A stretch of 64,000 nucleotides of DNA from Liopterus haemorrhoidalis (GCA_963971575.1 OZ020611.1:2294001-2358000), one strand, 5' to 3'; positions 1 through 11,599 are shown, counted from the stretch's first letter. Notes: generated by a model from the sequence alone, not told the origin. A program made the numbers and translations.

Positions 1-261
1 GACGTTAATACACATACCGGCAAATTTAAAGGAACAGATTAAAATTTATGTTTTTTTTTTTTAATTTTATTATTTTGTAGCCTATATCTAGATAGCTTTG
101 AATGCTCTACTAAACCGTAGGGAAAGATTGTATCGACGCCAAGGAGAACAAAATGCACCATTTAATTTTGCTACTAATGTAACTTTTTGGCTTTACTCCC
201 CTTAAACTATGATTTTTGTTGTTTGTTACTTGTCTTGTCTTTGTTACTTGTCTACAAATGT
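1..261. other. AT-rich sequence, nothing recognised
   Basis: No coding signature or repeat structure that I can support. Confidence 0.4.
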
Positions 262-430
262 TTTCGTTCTAATTTCGTTCTTATTGTTAATTAATTTTTT
301 CGTTCTAATTTCGTTCTTATTGTTAATTAATTTTTCGTTCTTATTGTTAATTAATTTTTCGTTCTTATTGTTAATTAATTGTTCGTTCTTATTTCGTTCT
401 TGTTATTAATTAATTTTTCGTTCCTTATTG
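262..430. repeat. minisatellite, about 25-37 bp units
   Basis: About five to six tandem units built on the words TTCGTTCTTATTG and TTAATTAATTTT. Some units carry an extra TTCGTTCTAA block. The open frame across it is low complexity and not a gene. Confidence 0.8.
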
Positions 431-1244
431 CTACTGACCTTTGTGAAAATAGTGAAAAGTAAAAAAAAATCGGTGAAAATGATTGTTTAAAAAATGTTTT
501 AAAAAATGTCTATCATGTGTATTTTATAAATGATTTTTATTTGTACTCGCACTTACAGTAAAATAATACATCCTCTATATAAAAAACTTTTTTAAAGAAT
601 TCCAACTGTTTTTAGATTAAATTGAAAAAATATAATCCAAACTTAATTTAGGGTAGAATAATAGTGAATAGAATGCATTTGTTATGTGTATATATATATA
701 GATATATTTGAATACGATGTTATGTTGGTTGACACATAGGGACAGGACCGGCTCGGGCGGGTATGGGCCGAATGGGGCAGGTTTTGTCCTGGGCCCGGGC
801 TGGTCGTCTTCGGCACATCGTTTAGTTATTTCTGTGATGACAAACAGGGCTCGCGTCATGCATTTGTTGGATGCAAAACTATGGTGCTTTCATCGAACGA
901 CACTCGCAATTGATTACACTATTTTTTAATTCAATTTGCTTCAGTTATAAATAAATAATAATTCCCAAAGCCTAAGTAGCGTTTGGCTTTGTTTCTAGAC
1001 CTAGGGTACTATATGAAAGTCACGTGGTCAGTAAGTTTTGACCCATCCATTCTTGGATTAATTGTCGCCTTCTAAGCGACACAGTATCGGAAAATACAAA
1101 TTCGAAATAAAAAGGATTAAGGTCTTACCCGATTATTAATTTCGTTATTATTTTAATAATCCCAACATCTACCATATGCACATTTAAAAAATTTCAAGGC
1201 TAGAAGTCTAGCGTCGGAATTTAAAATTGATATCTGAGGAAATA
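431..1244. other. noncoding interval with a short GC-rich island
   Basis: Mostly AT-rich. From about 715 to 870 the composition switches to GC-rich with runs such as GGGCCCGGGC. Frames on both strands cross the island without stops, but none has a recognisable domain. Confidence 0.4.
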
Positions 1245-1379
1245 GGCCGGTTTCTGAAAGATTAGTTAACAATAACCAAAGGGTGAAAAAATGGTTACTA
1301 TGGTTATTTATGAGATTGTTATATTGTAACCGAGTTTAACCAAATAGTTAAACTCGAATAAGCTCTCAGAAACCAGACC
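1245..1379. mobile_element. PIF/Harbinger-like MITE
   Basis: Short element with inverted ends GGCCGGTTTCTGA and TCAGAAACCAGACC. The flanking trinucleotides are ATA and TTA, an imperfect 3-bp target duplication. The inside repeats GTTAAC/GTTAAA words. A related diverged piece lies at about 51758-51905. Confidence 0.55.
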
Positions 1380-1903
1380 TTAGTGTTCTGAATTTTTTAA
1401 ACAAGCAGAATTTTGTGCATGCACCTTTCTATTATTTCTGTGTTTCCATAACGGTATACTTTAGGAGTATCCCAGCAAAATTTGGAGGAAATTCATGTTT
1501 CGCGCTCTTTTTAAAATTGTGGTATCAAAATAATGAGCAGCTAACGCATTAAATGTTCATAAAAACGTTCGTTCACAATATGTTAACCCAGCATTAGAAT
1601 AGGGGATACGCATAAAATTTATATTTCCTTAAAACTACATTTTTTTGAAATGTTAATGTTAGTTATGTCCCCTAACAAAACAAAAATCACATTTTAATTA
1701 AAATTACAGCCAAATTTTTTAATTAAAATATTGTAAATTTGAAATAAGCCGACCACAGCGCGAAGGTTGCCGAGTAAATACGACTGAGTATGACGTCAAA
1801 CCCCAGCAGCCCAGACTACAACATAATCTTTACGTGTGTATATTGTATTGTTCGAGAGTTTTGTATTTGTTTTTAAACAATTTTTCACGCATTTATTATT
1901 AAA

Positions 1904-2034
1904 ATGGCAGATAAAGATTTTGTTTGGGCTCAGAGTGATAATTTGCCCAACATTGATGCTTTTATGCTCATGGAATATATGAAAAATAATGAATGCTACA
2001 GTGCTGAAGAAATACGTGGTGTCAAAACAGACTT
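1904..2034 (+). CDS. possible first coding exon of an unknown gene or TE-derived gene
   Basis: The ATG has good context (AAAATGG) and opens 43 codons plus two bases, ending at a perfect donor-like GTAAGT. The peptide is acidic and begins MADKDFVWAQSDNLPNID, with EEIRGVKTD near the end. It reminds me of the N-terminal segment of SWIM/YqaJ-type repeat-associated arthropod proteins, but that is from memory and weak. No downstream exon is recognised within the window, so it may be an isolated or dead exon. Confidence 0.35.
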
Positions 2035-3399
2035 GTAAGTAAACCATTTATTCTATGTAAACAATAAACGCTGCAACTCTGTAAAATGTAAATATTTATG
2101 TAATTTAGATGTCAGAATTTTACTACATTGTTTACATGAAGTTACAAAACGTTAGAGGCATAATTGAAATACTGCAATATAGGCTATATATTTTAATATA
2201 AAATTTAATTCGGTAAACATGTATAAATTGTTTTTATAGAATTAAACTTTATTTTAATTAAAATCACTCTAACTTTACACAATTTATAAAAGTTATACAA
2301 GCAAATAAGTTCACTACAGACTTTGTGGGCTGTACGCTGTACACTGGGTAGGCTGTACGCAGTACACTTAAGTAGGGTTTTCGTGACGTCACACGTGTTT
2401 TCGCGCGCTACATACATTTATGATGTTTTTAAACCTTCAAATTAAAAAAAAAAAAAATGCAAAACTGTTTTTTATGTTTATATGCAACAAGAGGAATATA
2501 ATAAAAAAAAAATTAAATCATGCCTGTCCCCTATTGCGCGTATCACATTAGAACACACTAAGTGGCGATTGGCGATATTCATTGAGTCTAGATAATGCGT
2601 GATTAAGTTACTGTTTAGGCTGCAATTACAACAGCCATACGCCTAGCTTTATCCTCGGCAATACAGGTCATTTTTTTTTGTTTCTAAATTAACCAATTTA
2701 AAGATATCATAGATGGGATTTAGTATGACCTAGTTTCTTCGATTTTAAAGTCTAACTTAAGTGTTTTTTATATTTTGGGTCTATTTTGAAATGTTCAAAC
2801 TATTTTTTTGAGTTTATAACGTTGAGCAAAATGAAATTAAAAAATATCAATAATCCAACCAAGTGTCATTCCAGAAAAACACCATACATACATAATCATA
2901 AAAATACTCAAGGACTTGAAAAAAATATCCCTTTCAACAAAAATCAACAAAAAAAAAGAAGAAAAAAAACATAGGGTATCAACAGTACAATGACAATAAC
3001 ACACAGAATGACAGATAAGGAAAGTCCCCAAATAACGCGCTAAGTGCGCGTGCGTCGTTTGATGCGTGCGCGTGTTAACGAGAGTGAATAGCACCCACAA
3101 CACAAGCTCAAATATTCACGCATGCGCGAAGATTACACACCGATAAATGTAAGATGAACATGTCTAATACTTTTATTCTTAATATTTTTACACCGCCGTA
3201 AAAGCTAACATGCTAACATTCAGAATAGAGTTATAAATATGGACTAGAGAAGAATTTACTTAATTTTTTTTCGGTTACTGGACAATAGTCGTGGTTTTGA
3301 CATAATATGGAGATGACCATTAAAAAACAAATACTACATTTTAAAATGTATCTTCACTTTTAGGATAACGCTGTGCTTGATATTTTAAAATAGAGGATA
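2035..3399. other. noncoding AT-rich interval
   Basis: No recognisable exon. It contains poly-A/T tracts and a CpG-richer stretch at about 3030-3130 with alternating GCGCG words. The frames crossing it are short and low complexity. Confidence 0.4.
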
Positions 3400-3760
3400 A
3401 TATGTTTAAAAAATTTATGTGAAGTGAGAATTTTCACACATTTCAGGGTTTAGCAGATATCTAGTAAGTAAACGGGACTCAAAGATAATAAGAATACTAG
3501 ATGGGCATAATATTTGTGCGTGTTTTTTTTTCGGTGTAATCGCATCAAAATCAACAAATTTTCGAAAAATAATTTTCTTCTGACAATCTAAATATTAAGA
3601 GTTTTCATTAATAAAAAATAAGTTTCGAAAAAATAATCTCAGTAAAAATTTCGAATCACATCTATTCATTCAGATTCAGTGTGCATTATTATCTTTTTTT
3701 TTTTTGGCGGGACAATGTTTTTTTTGTCATAATTTTGGCAAAAATCTTGTAAAAAATATA
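3400..3760 (-). repeat. remnant of the DINE-1/Helentron-like family
   Basis: Starts with the family's 3' hairpin (GTGAAGTGAGAATTTTCACA) and the following CAGGGTTT block. Near 3710-3750 it shows the GGGACAAT and TTTTGGCAAAAATC words found inside the complete copies. The rest is badly decayed. Confidence 0.55.
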
Positions 3761-3884
3761 TATTATTATCATAGCCTTCTTAGAATACCGTTAATTACAA
3801 AACAAATTAATTATAAATTAACAGCTCTTAATTACATTTGCTAATATTTAAAAAATATATTTATATATTTTATATAATTCTAAA

Positions 3885-4403
3885 TAGCCCACTGCTGGGT
3901 AAAAGCCTCTCCCATTTTAAGTTTCTTCCGTAACTTCTAAAGTGGGAAACAGAATGCACCGAGTTCTACGACGCGTTAACGGCGTACGTACGGCACCATC
4001 TGTCAGAAGAAAGTTAAAACCAAGCTGTCGTACGCAAGTGCACAGAATGGACAACGTTCTACGCCGTTGATACTGAATGTTCGTCAACTTCCAACTTTTG
4101 ACGCTGTTGAACGTTGACGCAGAACACCTAACCTCAGTTTTTACTGAATAATAAAGTGTTTGTATGTATAAATAACTTGCATACAACATAAATAACATCA
4201 TTCACAAGTCTTCATCATCCATTATACTTTTAATAAAAGAAAGCGCACGTATAAATGCAGATATAGGTTGTCAAGTGACACTTGACGGCGTTAAAAATTA
4301 TTGCATTGTGTTCAGGCGAAATTTCTCAACGGCGCTACGCAACGCTGTCGCAAATGACGCCGCGCTGACGCTGTAGCGCGCTGTGCATTCTGTTCCAGGC
4401 TTA
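3885..4403. repeat. inverted-repeat rich dispersed element
   Basis: AACAGAATGCAC occurs near 3947 and, reversed, near 4385, with further partial copies inside around 4030-4130. The words GTTCTACG and GACGC recur in both orientations. This looks like a foldback or MITE-type element. Just left of it, about 3885-3915, is a segment resembling a common insect repeat (CCCACTGCTGGG). Confidence 0.45.
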
Positions 4404-5210
4404 ACTTCAGATAGTTCTAGTATGCCCCAATTTGTTTTCTGATATTGAGAAGTGACATTACCTATAGAGGCGCTGTTGTCGCTTACAAAATGGCGATTGG
4501 AATAGGATTTTTTGACATTTGCCATTTGATACACAACAATTCACATTGCAGTTAATTTTCTGTTGCGATTTTAAAGACATTTTATTAAAGTTTTCTTCAC
4601 TTTAACACATACAAACAATGCAATTAAATGAGCCACATCCAACAAAATTATAATCCGTTAAGTTCCTAAATATTCCGCTAGGTGTCACTTCAGTTATTGT
4701 CAGTTCTCAATACATTTCTTTGAATTAGATATATACATTTATACAAAAATCATATTTTGCCCGTGTTATTAAATACTCCGATCAAATTTACAAAAAATAT
4801 ATTTCAATATTGATATTTTAGCCTGTCAGGACTTTTTTTCACTAAAAATATTGTAATTTTGGAACCAAAACTGAGCAAAAATGAATCGATTTCCCATCTT
4901 AAAAAGTTTATGAATAAAAAATTTGGAATAATACTTATAGTTTGTCCAGTTTTTTACAATATCGCTTTTATATAACTATTCAAATTAAGTCTCCAAAAGT
5001 CACATCTTTTTACATCTGGTTTCAGCGAAAATCGACGCGTCTCAGATGAACGAAGCCAACCGCACTACTCAAGGTCAAAGTGTCACAGTTATGACCTAGT
5101 TATACTACTAGCTTTGCTAATAACACTATTGCCGAGTTAACTTTTTGTTGATATTCTACAGATTCGGAAGAGAGATATTTTGAATAAATAAAATGAAATT
5201 TTAGAAAAAT
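4404..5210. other. noncoding interval with a Helitron scrap
   Basis: No exon recognised. About 4870-4965 matches an internal part of the Helitron family seen at 61365-61440 (shared words AAAATGAATCG and CCCATCTTAAAAAGTT). Confidence 0.45.
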
Positions 5211-5216
5211 TATCAT

Positions 5217-5222
5217 TTTATT
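5217..5222 (-). terminator. poly(A) signal of the muscle LIM gene
   Basis: On the minus strand this reads AATAAA, about 155 bases after the TAA stop at 5379-5381. Another AATAAA-like word lies closer to the stop. Which is used cannot be told from sequence. Confidence 0.5.
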
Positions 5223-5378
5223 GCAGCGTTTCCGGTCATATTGTATATTTTATTTTAATATTTACGTAAAAGTGTTGATTTTGATTTGAATCATATTTGT
5301 AGTTTTTATTTAGCGTGGATGTTTGAGCTTGTGGTGCGGTAATAATGTAAACTAAAAGAAGAAAGAGGTTTGTGGTAC

Positions 5379-7510
5379 TTACTCGCCCCCGAGGTGGGAT
5401 CCGGTGTCCATGCTGAGGCATCCAGCGCCGCCGCCGAAACCGTATCCCTTAGGGCCGTATTTGCGGGCGTGGCAAACTTTGCAGAACAACTCACCCTCGT
5501 GTTCACTGCAGTTGGTGGAGTCCAACAATTTTCCGCACAGACCTAACAAATACAACAATCAATATAATTTTATTCATAAAAAACAACTTGTGTATACAAT
5601 AATAATAAATTTATGATTTGTTTGAAAGATATGAGTCACTGCTGATTCAGTGATGTTTTCGTGAGACAAGCCTTTATGTTATGCAATGTAATATTTAAGT
5701 GATTTGATGCCAAGTTTTATTAAATAGTTGCTATTTACAGGTGCAGGCTGTCTTCCGCGTTTATTTGCTATGATTACTCTCTGTGACTAATAACTAGCGC
5801 CCATGCTGTTGGCTCAACAATTTAATACATTTATATGTATACTAGCTGGAGTACCCGTACTTCGTACGGTTTTTGTAATGTATATTTTGCTGTAACGTTT
5901 ATGATAAGTGAGATATTTCAATTTCAAGTAGAACACAAAATAATCGTTTTTTTTTATTCTAAACCACTCTTTTGTATATATTTTCAGTATTAATTAAATA
6001 ACAAATGAGATACTTCGTTTATAGGTAGCTCTCCCCATAGCTACCCAAATATATATCTTATTTAAAACTGCATTAAACAGAGATGAATAGTTTCTTTTCT
6101 CATATTCATTTTTGTTGCTGAGTAAATGATAAGTGAGATATTTCAACCTTATGAGTAACACTCCCCGTGGGTTGAAAACTGGGTTGAAGAGAAAAATAAT
6201 CCTCATCAGTATACATTTTTGATATAAAGAAAATAATAAGTGGGATATTTAAAGATTTAAATTTTTGGGTGTCCCCCTGTAACTACCCAAATATTCATTC
6301 AATCGAAAAGTATATGCAACAAAAAAGATTTACTATCTTGTTATAAATATTTTTTCTTATTATCGTATATATAAATTTGCTCTTAAATAAAAAATAAGGG
6401 AAATATATGTAGATTTTAGTTTTACGGCGTCCCCTCCGTTACTCCCCAATATCCATTTAATTGACAAAATGCATTGAACGAAAAATATTTGTTTTATTAC
6501 CTACCATTAACAATTTTTGTTTTTTATATTTTTCTGTTAAGTCAATAATAAGGGAGGTATTTTAAATTTTTGAATAAACAATTTTTGCCCCCGAAACAAC
6601 CCCTTAGAATAAAAATTTTGAAACTGCTTATAGCCTATCATCGAATCCTGGTTCTACTCTATTATCATACCGACAGACAAAAATTGTTTTTTTTTGTGGA
6701 TATTGTCTTATAATCACCTGAAACGTGTAGAAACCAAAAATGAGATTAAAAAATATAAAAAATAAAAACATAGATTAATAAAATTGGATTTTATTAATTT
6801 AAATGGAAACTGTCAAATTTCTATTTGCAATCACTGTCTGTCTGTCTGTCTGTATAGACCAATGTATATGAGATTCGCGAAAAAACGGCAGCTAATATTT
6901 TCACATAAGTTGTTGTGGTGGTAGAGTAAAACGAGGATTAGAACATAGGATATAAGGAATCTCAAAATTTTTATTTTAGGGGTGTTTCGGGGTTAATACT
7001 TAAAATATATCCCTTTTTATTGATTTAACAGAAAAATATATTAAACAAAAATTGTTTATAATGATTAAATAAATCTTTTCTGTTCAATGCGTTTTTTCAA
7101 TTAAATGAATATTTGGGGATACCCTACAACTAAAATGTTAAAATATCTCACTTATTATTTACTTTAAATCAAAAATGTGTAACAAGAAACACTTTTCCTT
7201 CTTCTCTTCAATGCAGTACTTAATAAGATTATTTAGGGTGCAAGGGGAGTGTTACTTATAAGGTTGAAATATCTAATTTATCATTTACTTAACAACAAAA
7301 ATTAATATAAGAAAATGAACTATTGTTCAGAATGTATTATAATTTACATGGTGTTAAGTGAATATATGATACATCAAGATGATGTTGTTACTTACCGCAT
7401 TTGAAGCACATTTTGTGCCATTTGAGTCCACCGGCTACACGTTCTTCAGCGGCGTATACGGATTTGCCGCATTTGGGGCATTTTGGGTTTTCAACTGGCT
7501 TGAAAGGCAT
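5379..7510 (-). CDS. Mlp60A: muscle LIM protein, Mlp60A type; exons 7396-7510 and 5379-5542
   Basis: Joining the two minus-strand exons gives 92 codons and a TAA stop, the same length as I recall for insect Mlp60A. The intron has a GTAAG donor and a TTAG acceptor and splits one Gly codon in phase 1. The single LIM domain has ligands C11, C14, H32, C35, then C38, C41, C59, C62, in perfect LIM spacing. The glycine-rich tail [12 protein letters not shown] follows at 68-79. Family knowledge: CRP/MLP proteins bind actin, alpha-actinin and Z-disc partners and support muscle differentiation. The start is fixed by [15 protein letters not shown]. The TAA lies inside a GTAAGT donor-like word, so a longer splice form is conceivable. 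No further LIM exon is visible in the window. This is the only host gene I can identify. Confidence 0.93.
5841..7335. repeat. long inverted repeat inside the Mlp60A coding intron
   Basis: The left arm (about 6080-6690) and right arm (about 6905-7335) are diverged inverted copies. AGTAAATGATAA, GATATTTCAACCTTAT and AACACTCCCC on the left recur reversed on the right, as do CCGAAACA and AATAAAAATTTTGA. The left arm also carries an extra internal unit and is preceded by ACTAGCTGGAGTACCCG, a common insect repeat start. A GTCT tract (about 6836-6853) lies in the loop. The transcript could fold into a large intronic hairpin. Confidence 0.75.
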
Positions 7511-7528
7511 TTTGATTTATTAAATGGG

Positions 7529-8359
7529 CTGAAACAAAAAAACACATCATTAGACTTGCAACATCTCAGAGCTGACAAAAAAATATACACAATAAGTAAA
7601 CTAGATGTTAAATAAAGTACCATGTAGTTTTTTAATATTTATTTTTAATTTAACACGATTTTTGCCAAAAAGATGCTAAATAACTTTTGTGCCACACCAT
7701 GCACCCAGAGGAATGAACTAAAATTATTTTCTATATTAACGAATTTTTGTTTCGAACACCTTAATGTTGAGTCGAATATTTCCACATCATTTCCCGATAT
7801 TTCCCCAAACATACCCAAACGATATTGTTACCAGCAATGTCAGTTTATAATTACGACTTTTCTGATACGATAATTTATGTTTAAACAATACCATCTTTAT
7901 ATTATTTATATTAAAACCATAGATAACTATTATATGCGAATAAAAAATACACTATAAAAGTGAACATTGAAATAAAGTTAGGAATAAGCTTATACCTCCG
8001 ATAATCTAAATTAAGGCTACTAAATTTATATGTATAATAATGTATTAAAACTATATACACACACAATAATTCTTTGACTTATTGGTTTTCATCAAAAACC
8101 ACTTTATGCACACCTGACATGCACCTATGTTTACAATAGTACTGAGTCATCAGTTTCCTTGTATTAAAAAGTTGAGATAGCAATGTTGTTACAGATAATA
8201 AATAAACTGTCGTAAACTAAAATTGTCATTGATAAATAATCTCTTTAGTAATTACATATAACATGATGTAATTTTAAACAATTGAGATAGTATTTATTAA
8301 ATATTTATAAATAATAATGAAATGTGATCTGGATATAAATATAGAAATGTTTTATTTAC
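7529..8359 (-). other. 5' UTR intron of the Mlp60A-like gene
   Basis: On the minus strand the acceptor TTTGTTTCAG ends at 7529, 18 bases upstream of the ATG. A donor (GAG then GTAAAT) lies at 8359-8354. The intron is AT-rich with no other feature. Confidence 0.55.
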
Positions 8360-8398
8360 CTCGCGCTAGTTTTTTGTAACCTCAGGAATGTCTAATCT
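8360..8398 (-). other. 5' noncoding first exon of the Mlp60A-like gene
   Basis: It ends at the GTAAAT donor and begins about 25-30 bases below a TATA box. The exact start site is inferred from that spacing. Confidence 0.5.
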
Positions 8399-8419
8399 AA
8401 ATATTTGAACACTCCTCCA

Positions 8420-8427
8420 CTTTTATA
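8420..8427 (-). promoter_or_regulatory. TATA box of the Mlp60A-like gene
   Basis: Reads TATAAAAG on the minus strand, correctly placed for the noncoding exon ending at 8360. The upstream word TTAAAAATAT overlaps it and matches a MEF2 site at 9 of 10 positions. MEF2 control would fit a muscle gene, but that is inference. Confidence 0.6.
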
Positions 8428-8429
8428 TT

Positions 8430-9165
8430 TTTAAAACAAAATTAATTGGCAGAAAGATTAATTATAACTGGAGTAGATACATGTCATACTTTGAATTTTG
8501 TGGTCAATTTAATATGAGTGAAATGCCAAGAATATTACAATTATTCATAAAATATTAATCGGCAATTAAATGACGAGACGATGAAAATTCTGGCCAATCA
8601 GTTAGACGAGAAATTTGGTATGCATACTGTTGGAAAATCTAAATAACCACCAGTTCATGAATGTAATTTAAATTACTTTTTGAACAGAGCCAAAGAATAA
8701 TAATTCGTTTGCTGTAATGTAAAACAAATTTTATTTGATGAGGAAAACAATTCAGATGAAAAACAAGAAAATATTTTGGCAGAAGTAAATATGCAGAGAG
8801 TTCTGTTCCAAACATGGCTACAAATCAACTTAAAGTACATTTCCGCTTGTATCCAGAAAATTTTGAGAGTCTTTTGCAGAAAATGCACGATTGTAAAATA
8901 AAACATTATTAAAAAAGACAAGAACCAGTTCTTTTAGAGAAGGAAATAATGATCATGACGTCTGTACTATTTATTTGGCAAATGCTAGAGACATAAACCA
9001 TGATATCTTGATAGTTTTCACCCATTTTGTTTTGTAGAAAAAATAATAATTTATATTTTTACCGCGAAAAACACTATTGCACAGTTTACTGCACGCTTGG
9101 GATGAGTATGGTGGTTAATTAAACTCTGTACGCCTATGGTTTCGTCTGTTGTCGTCATAAACGCT
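8430..9165. other. noncoding interval with a possible transposase scrap
   Basis: Around 8810-8880 on the plus strand a short stretch reads like NQLKVHFRLYPENFESLLQ, reminiscent of PIF/Harbinger transposase N-termini. It is too short to be sure. Nothing else recognised. Confidence 0.3.
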
Positions 9166-9260
9166 CCCTTATCGTTCGGTTGCGCGTATTGGTAATACCA
9201 CTCGCTTTGTAAGTGTGAGATCGTGAATTCAATCCCCTGTACGGGCAAAGACTTTTCAAA
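9166..9260 (+). repeat. tRNA-like SINE piece
   Basis: Box A-like GTATTGGTAATACC is followed about 45 bases later by a box B-like GTGAATTCAATCC. It shares CTCGCTTTGT and TGTACGGGCAAA-type words with the piece at 41735-41810. It does not fold into a proper tRNA, so it is called tRNA-derived repeat. Confidence 0.5.
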
Positions 9261-9489
9261 AAAATTCTAGGCTGAAAAATCCGTAGGCCGTATTTAATTG
9301 CAAAGAAGTTATTTTATAATTTCTATTTTTCAACAGTCTTGTAAATCCTAAATAGAAATTAGTTTTATTGCGATTGTCATACGTATGTACTTGTTCCACA
9401 TTTTTATAATGCTCCTTATTTTTTTATCCGAAAATTAAACACTTGTATATATAAAGAGATGGCAAAGTCATACTGTTTAAACCTCTGAA

Positions 9490-10030
9490 AGCATGCTTAC
9501 AAATCCGCTCTGTAAGTTGTCCCAGAAATTATTCTAACAACTCGTCTTTGTAAGGCAAAAATTCGTTTTGATGAAGCACTATGCCCCCACATAAGCAAGG
9601 CGTAAGAGATATGAAACTGGAATAGTGTATAGCAGGACATTTCTAAAATATTGACAGATACACAGTCAACAAAATTTCGAATTAAATATATGGTTCTACA
9701 TAACTTAGTTGCTACATTTTGAACATGATGGTTCCAGGTCAACGTGGGGTCTATATGAACGCCTAGAAAATTTACTGAACCCAGATTAGTGCTTTAAAAT
9801 AATTAATTTATTTGTTTTGTCAATATTCAAGCATAGTTTGTAAGATGAAAACCAGATATGCGAATTATGAATTAACTAATTATTTAAAAAAAAAATATTG
9901 TTTTGAGATTTTGATCTGATCAACAACGTGGTATCATCAGCGTACATAAAATGGTAGTAGTCTGTAAAAATAAAAGAGGTCCTAAAATAGATTCTTGAGG
10001 AACTCCACAGGTAATAGGCAAGGGTGTTGA
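9490..10030 (-). pseudogene. non-LTR retrotransposon reverse transcriptase fragment
   Basis: Broken frames on the minus strand keep the RT blocks GVPQESILGPLLF, then MYADDTTLLIRS, then the C-terminal LLMWGHSASSKRIFALQRR region. Frameshifts separate them. Same family as the copies at 32425-39375 and 46937-48573 (jockey/CR1-like group). No endonuclease domain is seen. Confidence 0.8.
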
Positions 10031-10084
10031 TGAGTTTAAATGGGTACCTGTATATTTGAATTAATATTCGGGAATACGGGGCGT

Positions 10085-10220
10085 AATTCAGAGGGCACGT
10101 AAAGCCCACGGTCTCGGCTACTGTAAAAAGTAGTAGTTCGGTTATGCCAGAGTACGCTAGTTGCGACCTGAAGATCTCTGAAACCTAGGCATTATGCCAT
10201 ACGAAATAATAATAAAAAAA
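10085..10220 (+). repeat. dispersed repeat 3' end with AAT/A tail
   Basis: A GC-richer block (AAAGCCCACGGTCTCGGC and onward) ends in AATAATAAT plus A9. This looks like the 3' end of a LINE or SINE next to the LINE fragment. Family unknown. Confidence 0.4.
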
Positions 10221-11087
10221 AACGCTCGGTCGTTCTCTAGTTTCTGACACAGTGTACAGTTCTTTGGTCCGCATATAGGAAAAATACGAAGCAACATATC
10301 AGAAAAATATTTGTGAAAATTCACACTCTATATGAAGCGTTTAATTACTATAATTCTGTCTAAAATTGGTACGTAATACTACTTTGGCAATGATATAATT
10401 TAAGCCAAAAACATAATCCATTAATAGTTTAAGGGCTTTGCGCCAAAAATGTAAACTAATCAACAAAATGTTACCTAACAGACTTTTTTAAAAAACAAAT
10501 AATTATAGCTACATAAACATGAAGGGAGCAATGACATGCTAAATACATTGTCAGCCACAGTGAAGTGCAGGAAATTTTACCAATTTGCACGTTTACAGGT
10601 TTTTTTGAAAACTTTTACCATATTTTCATTGTATTAATGAGTGTATACCTAGTTTTACCATAAATATCCAGCCGAAAATATGGTATACATTACTTAAAAA
10701 AATGTAGGATTAACGAAAGTAATATTCAGATTAATTCTGTAAAAAGTTACTGTGTAATAATGTTACTACAACATAAAATATTATAAAAAATACAATAACC
10801 TTCATTCATGATAGTAACTGACCTTGCTCATAGTGACGAATTTAGTAACTATTATCATAGTAACAGAGTTACAGAATTGGTCTGATTATCTTGATCTTTT
10901 TTGTTTTTATTGCTAAATAAGTGGTTGCTAGGCAACTAATAAACAATTGGCGCGCAAATAGTTTTGCATATGACAAAAGTAATTCACAGAAAAAAACGCG
11001 TATTTTAAACAAATTAAAGTGACACCCACTGTTCTAACAAAATGACGAATTTTGATCAAAATTGTATTGAATTGGAAGAAGTTCCAA
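10221..11087. other. noncoding AT-rich interval
   Basis: No exon recognised. Around 10805-10880 there are repeated AGTAACT/ATAGTAAC words in both orientations, possibly a decayed MITE. Confidence 0.35.
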
Positions 11088-11573
11088 ATTGACTTAAATC
11101 ACAATCACCAAATAGTCCAGATTTTAATGTATTGGATCTTGGATATTTCAATTCTATACAATCCTTACAACATACAGCTTCACCAAATACAATCGACGAA
11201 CTGATTGAATGCGTACAAACTGCATTTATTGCATTAAACATACAAATCTTTGATAATGTTTTTCTAATATTGCAAACTTGTCTAGAACAATCATGTTAGC
11301 AAAAAGAGGGAATTCCTATAAGATTCCGCACATTAATAAGACAAAACTTAATCGTAAGGGACGGTTACAAACAACATTATCATGTTCCATACAAGCTGTG
11401 GAAACAGCCACGTCCTTATTAAATTAAAACTTTTTGTATGATTCTTTGTTTTACAAGATATTTCAAACTATTTCATAAATAAAATCATTCTAATTCATTA
11501 AAATTGTAAATGTATATCATATTTTTAAACAAGAAAAAAATCAAAATGTGTACATATTTTCGGATGGAGGGAG
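11088..11573 (+). pseudogene. plant-type mariner-like transposase C-terminus with right TIR
   Basis: The plus strand encodes QSPNSPDFNVLDLGYFN, the block around the third catalytic Asp in plant/oomycete-type mariner transposases. It continues to a TAG near 11299, then after a frameshift continues with KIPHINKTKLNRKGRLQTTL. About 150 bases later comes GGATGGAGGGAG followed by TA, the inverted terminal repeat CTCCCTCCATCC next to a TA target. The N-terminal two thirds are missing. Confidence 0.75.
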
Positions 11574-11599
11574 TATTCAGTTATTGAGCGATCAAATTT

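Noticed and set aside
5404..5616. Plus-strand and alternative minus-strand frames at the second LIM exon
   Set aside because: The LIM frame with conserved Cys ligands explains the sequence; the others are shadows.
7379..7615. 78-codon plus-strand frame
   Set aside because: It is the reverse of the first coding exon of the muscle LIM gene.
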